From the NCBI RefSeq assembly GCF_009727055.1, contig NC_052352.1, forward strand, positions 26,913,322 through 26,977,321: a stretch of 64,000 bases of DNA, read 5' to 3'. The DNA comes from Benincasa hispida (Eukaryota; Streptophyta; Magnoliopsida; Cucurbitales; Cucurbitaceae). The notes under the pieces are model-generated. The model had not been told where the DNA came from, searched no databases, and saw only the letters and a list, made by a program, of their open reading frames with translations. The translations under genes and the position numbers were made by a program. Shown here piece after piece: positions 12,150-22,973 of this stretch; within the stretch, counting starts at the first letter, position 1, and every line of letters starts with the position of its first letter.

Positions 12150-12490
12150 CCCTAAAATCTAATAATATATGGAGATTATAATTGAATTGAATCTAAATAG
12201 TCCTTCTCCAATGGTACTCCTATTTAATTGGGGATTTTGATTTAAGCTCATTTTCGATTTCATAACTGAATCGGATTAGGATTATTAGATTTTATCCATA
12301 AACTATTTTAGTATAACACAATTTTAAATTGGTTTAACTTTAAAACTAACCCAAATTGAATAATTTTTCAATTTATTTTTAATTTAAATTATCATCAGAA
12401 TTCCTTATGAAAATTATACATAATTCAAATTAATCACAACATTACAAATTATTAAATTAGGGTCGGGTTACAAGTTGATACAATGAATAA
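12150..12490 (-). promoter_or_regulatory. Relic copy of OPT upstream/promoter DNA
   Basis: Around 12,210-12,300 the sequence repeats, in the same orientation, the block at about 9,600-9,700 just upstream of the OPT A TATA box (shared strings such as CTATTTAxTTGGGGATTTT and GGATTAGGAT/GGATAAGGAT). About 12,340-12,490 repeats 10,290-10,445 (GAATTGAATAATTTTT, GGGTxxxTTACAAGTTGATACA-like). In OPT A these two blocks are 0.7 kb apart; here they are nearly adjacent. No TATA box or OPT coding sequence follows, so this is a decayed promoter duplicate. Confidence 0.6.
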
Positions 12491-12876
12491 ATTAAAATTA
12501 GAACAGAAATTGGCCAAACTACTCTTCTCATGAGATGAGTTTTGATCCCCATTCTCTAATTGTGGTACTAAAAAAATCTTAATATTATCTATTAAAGTTC
12601 AAAATAATTAATAATACCCTCTTGTTTCATTTTTTATGAATCAACAAGATCACTTTAAAATTTTTGTTTTTATTTTAAAATTCTAACAAGGTAGTAAGAA
12701 AAATTAAAGAGAAAAATAGAGTAAGAATTAAGATATATGATGAAAAACTACAATTAATATAAACAAATTGTTCAATATTTTGAAAAGTCATTAAAATATT
12801 CTCATGTCTCCGATCTTCCCTTTGAACTATGATTAACAATATTCGAACCAATGTACTCAGATTTGTTTTAGCCGTA

Positions 12877-13273
12877 TCTCCTCGATTTTGATTAGCAAAA
12901 TAAGAATTAATGCAAATAAAAGTTTATAATTTAGGATAAAATGTATTTGTCCCCGAAATTTGAGCTTAGTGTCTATTTGGTTTCTAAAATTTTAAAAAGA
13001 ACACTTTAGTTCTCAAGATTTGGAAAATACTCCTAAATGATCTCGGAGTTAATTTGACCATTAGTTGACTAACGAAAAAATGACATGGTATGTTGAGTAG
13101 ATAAATTTTAAATGAAGTGACATGTTAGGTGAGTTTTCTTTTTTTTTTTTTTTCTTTTTCTTTCTTTCTTTCGTCCGTCCTCTTTCTCTCTCCCTTCTAT
13201 GGAAATCAAATGGGATTCCTATTTCCATGAAATGGCACTATTTGGAAAATACTCCTAAATGGTTTCTATCTCC
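12877..13273. repeat. Left arm of a 0.4-kb inverted repeat
   Basis: This arm is, with scattered differences, the reverse complement of 15,607-16,013. It contains the string TTTAGGATAAAATGTATTTG, a CT-rich tract (13,138-13,197) and GGGATTCCTATTTCCATGAA. The pair forms a large fold-back or long-TIR element whose middle holds the CACTA-type sequence. No target duplication was established. Confidence 0.8.
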
Positions 13274-13466
13274 TTTATTTTTTTTAAAAAAGTTTTTTAA
13301 TATATATTTTGAGATTCAATTGGTTTTTATCTCTATTTGTGAAGAGAGGGGGAAGGAAGAAATTAATTTACGAGTGAGTGAAAAATAGACCTATGATATT
13401 TTTTTGGAGGAAGGCATGGAGGGGAGAGAGAAAGAAGAAGGGAGGAGAGAAATTAATGGGATCCAT
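13274..13466. other. Centre of the fold-back element, left of the CACTA-type insertion
   Basis: Short AT- and purine-rich stretch between the left arm and the CACTACTAC terminus. No gene is seen. Confidence 0.5.
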
Positions 13467-15606
13467 CACTACTACAAAATTGGATTTTAATGTTGGTTTA
13501 AAACAGACATTATAGGGGTACAATATCGATTGAAAACCGACATCGAAGATTGTGTTATAAAAGATATTCAATGTCGATTGTCTTTAATGTCAGTTTAAAA
13601 CCGACATTATAGATGACCAAGAATTCAATGCCAATTATCTTTAATGTCGGTTTTCAACTGATATTGAACATAATCTTTAATGTCAGGTTTTTGCCTACAA
13701 ATTATTGATAATTGTCTATTATTAAATGTTTGTCATGATTTTTTTATTTAAAAAAAATGCATATACTTTTTTTTTCTTTTTTTTTTTGCGCTTTGGCACA
13801 TGTAAATCAATAAAATTTTAAAAAGTGTATGCACTCCCAAAATACACTCCCAAAATATTTGCTTAAAATCAACCAAACGTGTCTCACCACACACTCTTCA
13901 ACATAATCCAAAATTAAGATCACCAAATTTGAAACACATAATTAGAATCAAATAAGAATCAAATAAGAGAAAACGTGCAAGTTTTCATTTACAAATAATT
14001 TGAATCTAAGGCTAGCCACTCTAATTACAAAATTTTAAAAAATATGATAGCAAAATTACAAATGCAGAAATTACAAATAAAAAAAATAAGCTTCTCCCGC
14101 AAAAGTCCAGAATTATAACCTATAATTATAAATCCAAATTTAAGTCCAACCCTTAGGACCTAATTTCATTCACCAAAATAACTAGTTAACTCCAAATAGA
14201 TTATCCAAAGTGTTGCTTGATTCGAATGTCACTTCAAAACTACAACTAAGTAATCCAACCTACGAAAAGTTCAATAATAATGATTACAAACCCAAATTCC
14301 AGCAACTATATAACAATTCCAAAAGAATTTCAAGGCCTCAATACCTATCAAAACGTCCAAACATCGTTAACTTTGCTAGATAGTGGTTCCAATCCCTTGA
14401 AATCTTTGAATTGAACATAAAAAATTGAAAATAACTCAATCATTAGACCAATACTTTAATGTGTAATAAATAACTATTAATACTAACCTCCAAACTTACC
14501 AGTGATCGGTCTCAAACCTATTGAACAACTCAACTCCTTCCAATACTTCAATCTAACACAAAAAAAAAGTGACAGATATTACTAAGTCAATGTCAAAACT
14601 TATTGAGTGTTCAAAAATCTTAAAACAAATCCACCAACATCGACCAAAATATTGTGGGCAACAATGGAACAAACCCAATATCCAATAGCAAATAAGATAT
14701 ACCTCATATACTTATCGAAAATTTTACCGAAATCGATATTCATCTGTTGGACAGTACATTAATGTTCTCCAAATCTTGAATCTAAAGCCGAATCACAAAG
14801 AGCATCAATCAATTTGGGTAAAAAACTTATGGGTATTCAAAAATTTCCAAGAAACCCACTAAAGTAATCAAAACTCACCAAACTTACCAAAACCTTACCC
14901 AAAAATACAAGTTTCCAGCGAGATGGAAAGTAGATTTGGTGAGATAGAGTAAAGCCCGCGATTGAAAAAAATCTGTTACAAAGCTGGACCTCGACGGCGA
15001 CGTGAATGATCAAGACAACGACGAGCGGATCTAGCTGGATCGATTTGACCGGCGTCGAAACTAGTAGCAAACAATTACAGATCTAGCAGTGAAACCCGAG
15101 AGGGAGAGGGACTGTAGCATTGTTGCACATGAGTGGCCGACGGCGATGATGAGATCTCCCGGATCGAGTTGAGAAGGGAAGTCGCTTGGACGACAACGAT
15201 GAGAGAGAGATGACCGACGGAGCTGCTTCGCATGAGGGAAAAGAGAGATTGGACGAGGAAGGGAGAGATTGGGTGTGAGAGAGAGATCAGGAAGGGGATT
15301 TTGGAGGCGGGCATTTGAGATAATTTTTAGGATTGCTTTAGGGCATTTAATCCTTTTACTTCTTTAAAATAATAAGTCAACTATTCTTGATATTTTATTC
15401 GTGTCAGTAAGAGATTATTATACTTGACACAAAAAACGTGTCAAGTTATGGTTCGTGTGAAAATATTCAAAACCCATCGATCTCCGCCTTTTTAACCCTT
15501 TTACTCGACATTTTTTTCCTAAAGGTCATTACTTGACATTTTTTTCCAAAGAAATGTCAAGTAATTAAAAACTACAAGTGTAAGTAATGTAGATTGTGTA
15601 GTAGTG
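13467..15606. mobile_element. Non-autonomous CACTA-type DNA transposon
   Basis: Starts CACTACTACAAAATTGG and ends TGTGTAGTAGTG, so the termini are inverted CACTACTAC repeats of the CACTA (En/Spm) superfamily; length 2,140 bp. The left subterminal region (13,490-13,690) carries repeats of the AATGTCGGTTTTAAACCGACATT-like palindrome in pieces. The right subterminal region (15,390-15,560) has a different repeat, ACTTGACA/TGTCAAGT. No transposase frame is visible. A block at about 14,970-15,310 has higher GC with short minus-strand frames that I do not recognise. No 3-bp target duplication is visible (CAT left, GGA right). Confidence 0.7.
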
Positions 15607-16013
15607 GGAAATAGAAACATTTAGGAGTATTTTCCAAATCTTGCCACTTCATGGAAATAGGAATCCCATTCGATTTTCATGGAAGGGAGAGAGAAAGGGG
15701 ATGAATGAGAGAGAGAAAAAGAAAGAGAGAGAGAGAAAAAAAACGAAAACTTACCTAAACATGTCACTTCATTTAAAATTTGCCTACTCAACATGTCATG
15801 TCATTTTTACATTAGTCAAGTAATTGTCAAATTAACTCAGGGATAATTTAGTAGTATTTTTCAAATCTTGAGAATTAAAGTGTTCCTTTTGAAATTTTGG
15901 AGACCAAATAGACACTAAACTCAAATTTCGAGGGCCAAAAATGTATTTGCCCCTAAATTGTAAATTTTTATTTGCATTAATTCTTATTTTTTGCTTATCA
16001 AAATCCAGGAGAT
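15607..16013. repeat. Right arm of the 0.4-kb inverted repeat
   Basis: Reverse complement of 12,877-13,273 with scattered mismatches. The arm begins exactly at the base after the right CACTA-type terminus, whereas about 190 bp of unique DNA separates the left arm from the left terminus. Confidence 0.8.
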
Positions 16014-16828
16014 TCACATGATTAAAGAAGTCAAGCAAGCTTTAATTATAAATCAACCAGAAGGAAATTGAATATAACTTAATTACATATGGAGTATAAT
16101 CACAAAAAATCATTTCAGTCAAAAGATTTCCCATGGTATGTTTAAGACATCACAACTTCATCATCAATCTTATAAAAATATCTTATGAAAAAATAACAAT
16201 GAACAAAAAGTAGAAATTTACTAATCAATCCCATGAAAAAGGAAAATGAAAATCACCAATGTTCTGTTCTGGGCAACCGAAATTTACAGATTGACACTGC
16301 TTTGGTTGAACAATGCTCATCCTTGGCATGTAAAGACGGAAAAACAAGACAAACCTCCGCCTTCATTTCTCGCCGGTACTTCTACAGGAGCAAGAACCAA
16401 AATGGAATAAAAATAAAAATAAACGACATTTAAAAGTAGCCAAATAAACAAGAAAATCTTATACTAATAGAGCATCTTCAAACAAATTCTGCACCTCATG
16501 TGCATTGATACAATCACTAAACATTGAAACATGGAAGTTCAAATACATGAGAAGGGAGCAAAAAAGGGGGAAGAAATGTATAAGATATATCGAATGGGAA
16601 GATCAAGTTCTAGGGCCTAACCAAGTCATGCACAAAAATTTCTGCCCCCATCAACTGTAGCAAAGTTAAAAGCCACACATCAACTATATAGAAAATAATA
16701 ATATAAATCCCAAAACCACATTTTTACCTCTCCTCTTACTCTTCCATCAGTGCACTCCAAGTCTATGGCAATTGTTCAAGGCTCAATGCCAGCACACTAC
16801 GCGACCCAAATGCCCTTGGTAGTTTGGA
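16014..16828. other. Unassigned spacer
   Basis: AT-rich DNA without a recognisable gene. The 66-codon plus-strand frame at 16,233-16,433 has no motif I know. The join to copia reverse transcriptase sequence is near 16,829. Confidence 0.5.
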
Positions 16829-17933
16829 CCCTAAACCAATTCCAAATGAAAGATTTAGGAGAGGCTCAGTTTGTTCTGGATATTCAAATCTTTCGAGATC
16901 GAAAGAACAAAATGTTAGTAATATCTCAGGCGTTGTATATTGACAAGATGCTTGTCAAATATTCGATGCAGAACTCCAAGAGGGGCTTATTGCCTATCAG
17001 GCACGGAATTACATTGTCAAAAGGCACCTCAAGAGGTTGAGAAGATGAGACAAATCCCTATGCATCTGTCGTGGACAGCTTGATGTATGCGATGTTATAT
17101 ACTAGACCTGACATCTATTATGCAGTGGGGATAGTTAGTAGATATCAATCTAATCCAGGATTAGATCACTGGATAGCCGTTAAGAACATCCTTAAGTATC
17201 TACGGAGAACAAGGGACTACATGGTTGTGTATAACCGGTTCTAAGGATTTGATCCTTACGTGATACACGAACTCTGATTTTTAGATTGATAGGGATTCTA
17301 GGAAATCCACATCAGGATCAGTGTTCACTATTAACAGAGGAGCAGTAGTATGGCAAAGCAGGGGTGCATCGCGGACTCCACAATGGAGGCAAAGTATGTA
17401 GCGGCTTGTGAAGCTACTAAGGAGGCCGTTTGGCAGAGGAAATTCTTTTGACTGATCTGGAAGTTGTTCCATACATGTCGAAGCCCATCACACTTTATTG
17501 TGATAATAGTGGTGTGTGGCTAATTTTCGAGAGCCTAGGTGTCATAAGCGCAACAAGCACATAGAGTGAAAGTATCATCTCATCCGAGAGATTGTGCATC
17601 GAGGGGACGTGATTGTCACGAAGATAGCTTCGGAGCACAACATTACTGATTCGTTTACGAAGGCCCTCACGGTTACAGTGTTTGAGGGTCACCTATAGAG
17701 TATGGGTCTATGGGACAGACCACGACTAGACTACGGCAAGTGGGAGACCTGTCTCTTATACACATCTAGATGTGTATAAGAGACAGGTCTATGGGACAGA
17801 CCACGACTAGACTACGGCAAGTGGGAGACAATGTACTGGGCATACTGGGCATGTTATGCCCTAGTTTATTGCTTGTGTACTTTGTATTTTTATTATATTT
17901 TACACCCCACTAGCTTTAGGTTAAGTGGGAGAT
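16829..17933 (+). pseudogene. Copia pol 3' end: reverse transcriptase C-terminus and RNase H (broken)
   Basis: The plus frame from about 16,829 carries copia reverse transcriptase C-terminal signatures: QMKDLGEAQFVLDIQIFRDR and YIDKMLVKYSM. RNase H sequence follows (YAMLYTRPDIYYAVG, LKYLRRTRDYMV, STSGSVFTINRGAVVW). The catalytic YVDD region is absent, so the left end is truncated. Stops and frame changes occur from about 17,038 on, at least around 17,243, 17,400 and 17,500. It ends in a polypurine tract (AAGTGGGAGATT) directly before LTR 1. A sequencing-adapter junction lies inside it at 17,749-17,786. Confidence 0.85.
17749..17786. other. Tn5 mosaic-end pair: Nextera mate-pair junction adapter (assembly contamination)
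   Basis: CTGTCTCTTATACACATCT at 17,749-17,767 is followed immediately by its reverse complement at 17,768-17,786. The two 19-bp Tn5 mosaic ends back to back form the circularisation junction used in Nextera mate-pair libraries. The 43 bp before it (17,706-17,748) are repeated exactly after it (17,787-17,829). This is a library artefact retained in the assembly. Confidence 0.97.
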
Positions 17934-19896
17934 TGCTGGGGTTGATGTCCTAAATCTCATAGGGTCATATAGTTTGTAAACTTTGTATGAACAAACTCTT
18001 TATGTGATTAATAAAATATATGATATTTTATTCACTTTGTCTATAAAATATGTGATATTTTAGTTGCATTAACCATAAACCAATAAACTAACATCCAAGA
18101 TTATTTTTGTAATTTAAACTTATATGTGGAGACATACGGGTGGATCATGTTCAAGTGATAACCTAAATGATCTGTAGTATATGGATAAGGTTGGGTACCT
18201 TATCCTAGTGACACTATGAGTATAGTCCGCTTTGTAGATGTTACAATTGTTGCAAAGTGCTACAAATGATCTGATCCTGATCATTCATGTACTAGACATG
18301 CGAGCGGGGATATTCTATACAAAGGAGTTTATATAAGACCGAACCAGGAAATATTTAGTCACATTATATAACACCGTTCATAATAGAGACTTATATTTCA
18401 CCAGGATGACCATAGGTAACATGACCTGAATCCTGAGTGAGTTGTGAACTCCTGTCTATGAGGGCGGTCCTTTGATTTGTATGGATGAGAGTGGCCAGAT
18501 CGTCGACTCAACAAGCCTACCATTTTGGGCATTCATCTGATTGGGGAGTTGGGAACATAACTGCACAAGATGGAATTCACTCCTTTCCCGAAGCAGAGGT
18601 AAGTAGATAAATTGCTCCCTTAAGGGCTGATTCTGGGTCTTGAACAATGTGACGCCACACCCTTTCCTGACCCGAGAGGGGTTTAGTCATAGTAGGACTA
18701 TGATCTATTATTCATTAGAGGAATCAGTGATACTTAAGAAGTTACATGTAACTACAAGGGTAAAACGATATTTTGGCCTAGTTGTAGTTACGAGCAATTT
18801 GTGAAGGGTCATCGTACTGTTAATTGGTTATATCCAATGGACATAGAAATCTATTAGTAGTGTGAAGAGTGCAGCTGTCGGTCTTTAATGGAGTGTCTGG
18901 TAGTTAACAGATAGTGAATAATGTAATTAAAGAGTTTAACTAATTATTCATGTACCGTTGAAGCTGCAAGCTACAGGTCCATGAGGTCCCCTTGGTGGCT
19001 CAAAAAGATTTATAAGAATCAATTTTTGGATTAATTTGAATTGTTCAAATTAATAGAGGAATTTTCAATTATATATGATATAATTGTCATAATGTATTTG
19101 ATATATTATAGTTTAATGGGAGGAAATTAATATTTGAATGAGATTCAAATATATTTTCTATGGATATGATTCATAGTTGTTAAATTCAATATAAATATGA
19201 TTTATATTAAATGTCATATAATAGAGAAAAGAAACTATAGTTTATATTGTATATGATACAATATTAAAACTATAAGTTATATGTTATATTTGATATGACA
19301 TATAATTTCATATAAATATAATATGATAAGTTAGTTATTATATTTATTTATATTATATTATTATTATTTGAATAATAAGGAAGGGAGTTACAACTCCTTT
19401 CCCCATCTTTTCTTTCCACCCACTTTAGTGGGGTGGTTATTATTTTATGGCAAAAGGAATAAAAGAAAAACAATTTTTCTTTTTCTTCTACGTTGAACTT
19501 GGTTGAACAATTGAGAGAGTTTTACATAAGAGTTCTGTATCTTTGAGTTGTGTGTGAAAAGCTCTCAATCTTCTTCTTCCTCCACCTTAAGCTCCTTCCC
19601 TCTAACCAAAATAATCAGAGCCCACCATTCCTGGGTTCTCACCCTGAGAATACCGAGGACTCAATTATGGTTGTGTCTGATTTTTTATTCGAGGTTCGTG
19701 ACTGTTCGAGGGAGGTTTCGTGAAGAAAGGTTCTTCAAAGGTAATGTATCTTGAACCCTTTTCTTGAAAAAGCATGCTGTAATTTAACTTTAAATGCATA
19801 TCTATTTATATGTTTACTGTAAACTTTGTATTCGATAATTAATGTAATTTGGTCGATCCACTTCCACTCAAGGTTCTCCTCACTAGAGGTCCTTCA
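17934..19896 (+). repeat. Copia family 1 LTR (LTR 1)
   Basis: Begins TGCTGGGGTTGATGTCC right after a polypurine tract and ends CCTTCA, two bases before a TGGTATTAGAGCC primer-binding site (19,899-19,911); 1,963 bp. It is homologous to LTR 2 (32,742-34,885) and to LTR 4 (minus, 38,225-39,965). Having a polypurine tract on the left and a primer-binding site on the right shows that it serves as 3' LTR of one unit and 5' LTR of the next. Confidence 0.85.
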
Positions 19897-22155
19897 ATTG
19901 GTATTAGAGCCAGGTTATTAATTTCTGATTCCAAATTCCATTCTTGTATTGAATCGTTTACAATATTGGTGGGTTTTATAATCTGCATTACGTTTATGTG
20001 ATAAATATTAATGGATGTGTTGTTGATGGATGTTTTCGGGATAGAACTCTCATTTTAAGGCTTTCTTTAAATTTACAAAGTTGGTTTGTAAAGAGCCCTG
20101 CATGTTTTGGGCAATATATTACAATCGAGTTTGTAAATTTGTTAAGTTTTAAGTCGCTCGTGGTGTTCCAAAGGCTTCAAAGAAAGATTGTAGATCGGTA
20201 TTTCGATGGAGAAGACAAAACAGAGGTTATCGCATCGTGTAGCAAGAGCTAAATGATTGGGTACCTTTTGTTATGCAATCGTGTTGCATTGGCTACATCA
20301 TCGCATAGGCGCTCGCTTGTTGAATGATTGCGCGGTATTGGATACTCGACGCTTGCTTGCGTGCTACACGATTGCATAGACTATCATGCTCATCACATTA
20401 TAATTAGCTATGCGATTGTATAGCTACTCGACGCATGGTGCGTCTGCTACACGATCAGATGCAAGGTGTTCTTTGATAGGCAGTTCGAGGCAAGCGGTTC
20501 AAGACTTGGTTCACTTGTTCTGAATTGGTGGACTCAAATTTTGTAATAGTTAGCCTTTTAATTTCTTGTTTAGAGATTTTCTATCCCGATCCATCAACTT
20601 TTAGTATAAATATACATGTGATGTATGTTTTTATTATATGCCATATTGTATGTCATATAGTTTTAAAACCCACCATAGGTTATGCATTCATTTTCATGCA
20701 TCATTTTATATTATTAGTGCTATAATATACTAATATGCATGATTTAAATACATAAAAGCATGCTCATGCATCATATAATATAAAACTTATAGTATATGTA
20801 TGCATGCATGCATTACAACATATCCATGCATCATTTATACTATAAGTATTATATATAAGATTGAATGGTTGTATGGAATTTATGCTATAGCATGGTTCAT
20901 TACTGAGTTATATAGAAGTTATATATTAGTAATAAATGAACATTGCATGAAGCATGACATTACCTTAGGTTAATTTATAAATGTTATAATTAACTTATGT
21001 ATGCCAATCATGTAATGGTTGGTTTTAATTATTTCTTTTATTTATAATTGTTATAATTAAATGAAATTAGAATTAAAATCAATAATAAAGAGTTGCATGC
21101 AAACCTTATGCTATAATCATTTTTTAAATTTGTTTTAAAATATGATTGAGATTGACCTAAGATCACGTTTCTAATGGGATTAGAAATCTAAATTTAATCT
21201 TTTAAATCGGTTTAATAGGATTAAATTGATTTCTAATAAAAGATAAAATATGTAACAAATGTATCTATAAGGAACCTTTTGTCTAAGGCCGGTTCTAGCT
21301 AGGCAGATTAGGTGAATTAGACAGATTAGTTACATGCATGCAAATTTGATGAAAGTCTATTAAAGAGTTTAATGAGACTTGAATCAAAATTGTTTAATCA
21401 TCAAAGACAAGAGTGGTTTTATAGCAAATTAAACAAACACTTAGATAAAATCACTAGCCGGGTTTTCCTAAGTTAATTAACCCTAGGTAGAACACTCAAT
21501 GGGAGGAAAATGGGGTATATGATACTTCATTTTTTTCTCTACACATTTCTCCCTGAAAGTTCATACCGTAAGATCTACTCTCGACCTCGAGGCACTGGGT
21601 GTCCCCCTACGGGTGGCATTTGGGTAGGTCAATACCAAGGTGAATGGAGAAAGTGTTTATAGTAAGGGAGAGCAGGACGTGTGACAACACATCCCTCGAT
21701 CTCTCTCATTAGGTTGAATAAAGTTTCATGCATCGCCTCGTGGCATCATGGGTGTTCCCCTAAAGGATGGTAGTATTGCATGACGCTTTATTTGATCTCC
21801 AAAAATGGATAGGGTTACTTTAGTCTCTTGTTCCAATCGGATTTTCCCTATGGTTGGCTCATTTGGGCAGGACTATAGAACCTAAAATGAGGGATTACAC
21901 TTACATAGAACAATGGTGACTATTAGTTACAGTTACAAGGAGTTGTTTTTGTCTAATGGTTGAGAATATCGCATTTCAGTGAAGGGACACATGATCACCC
22001 TACGGTGACTTTTGTCCTACCTCACTTAAGCATCATTGCAAAATAGATGTCACTTAGGGTACACTAGACTATTTTGTTAAAACTTGGTTGGTTTTCTTAA
22101 AAGTGGTTTAATGCAAGTAGACTAAATTAACTTTGTTCTTTTTTAGCAATTTAAA
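19897..22155 (+). other. Copia family 1 leader (untranslated) with primer-binding site
   Basis: Starts with the primer-binding site TGGTATTAGAGCC (19,899-19,911). It includes degenerate short modules around CGATTGTATAG/ACGATTGCATAG (about 20,280-20,460). The stretch at 21,540-22,040 has repeated GGCAxxxTGGGTGTxCCCCTA-type units, also seen in the other leaders. No coding frame before the gag ATG. Confidence 0.7.
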
Positions 22156-22973
22156 ATGGTTACCGCGACTCTTAGTTTACTTGCCACTAATAAATTAATT
22201 GGCGAGAACTACGCTAACTAAAAAGTACGATCAACACTATTTTAATCATCAATGACCTGTGTTTTGTCCTCATGGAGGAGTGTCCTTCCATTCCACCTCC
22301 TAATGCTCTTCAAAACGTGCGGGAAGTATATGAGCACTGAACAAGGGCAAACGAGAAGGCCTGGGCATATATCTTGGCAAGCCTTACCGAAGTTTTGACC
22401 AAGAAGCATGAGCCCATGCTCACAACCCGTGAGATCATGGAGTCCCTGAGGGAAATGTTCGGACAACCTTCTACACAACTTAGGCACAACGCTCTGAAGT
22501 ACATCATCAATACCCGTATGCAAAAGGAGGCATCTATTCGAGAACACATTCTTAACATGATGATCCGCTTCAACGTGACAGAGATGAATGGGTCAAGCAT
22601 CGATGAGGCCAACCAGGTTAGCATTATATTGGAATCTTTACCTTAAAGTTTCCTGCACTTCCGTAGCAATGCTGTTTTGAACAGGATTGACTACAACATG
22701 ACTACCATATTCAACGAGCTACAGACTTTCCAATCCTTGTTGAAAAGCAAGGAGAAGAAGGGTGAAGTAAATGTTGCTTCATATTCCAAAAATTTCTACA
22801 AAGGTTTGACCTCTAGAACTAAGTTTGTACCTTCTTCCTCGATACCAAAAGTGGAAGAAGAAGAAGGGTGGAAATGGGAAGGCTGCTGCTAACCCAGAAG
22901 TTGTTGCACCAAGGGGTAGACAACCTGTCGGTGTTGACAAGGGAAAATGTTTCCATTGTAACTAGGATCAATA
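22156..22973 (+). pseudogene. Copia gag, N-terminal part (broken)
   Basis: ATG at 22,156. Matches the gag of the same family at 37,296: LIGENYAN, then REIMESLREMFGQPSTQL (about 22,426-22,480), RMQKEASIREHILNMMIRFN and TEMNGSSIDEANQVSIILESL. There is a stop shortly after the start, further frame changes near 22,260, 22,330 and 22,370, and a stop at about 22,645. The zinc knuckle begins CFHCN (22,948-22,970) and is cut by the nested family 2 element. Gag would form the virus-like particle; this copy is dead. Confidence 0.85.

Noticed and set aside
14837..15314. Two minus-strand frames of 77 and 79 codons inside the CACTA-type element
   Set aside because: No recognisable transposase or captured-gene motif; kept only as a GC-richer block.
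16233..16433. 66-codon plus-strand frame
   Set aside because: No motif and no conserved context; not supported as a gene.
17749..17786. Perfect 38-bp palindrome as a hairpin terminator, cruciform or bacterial transposon end
   Set aside because: It equals two Tn5 mosaic ends with a flanking read duplication; a library adapter explains it fully.
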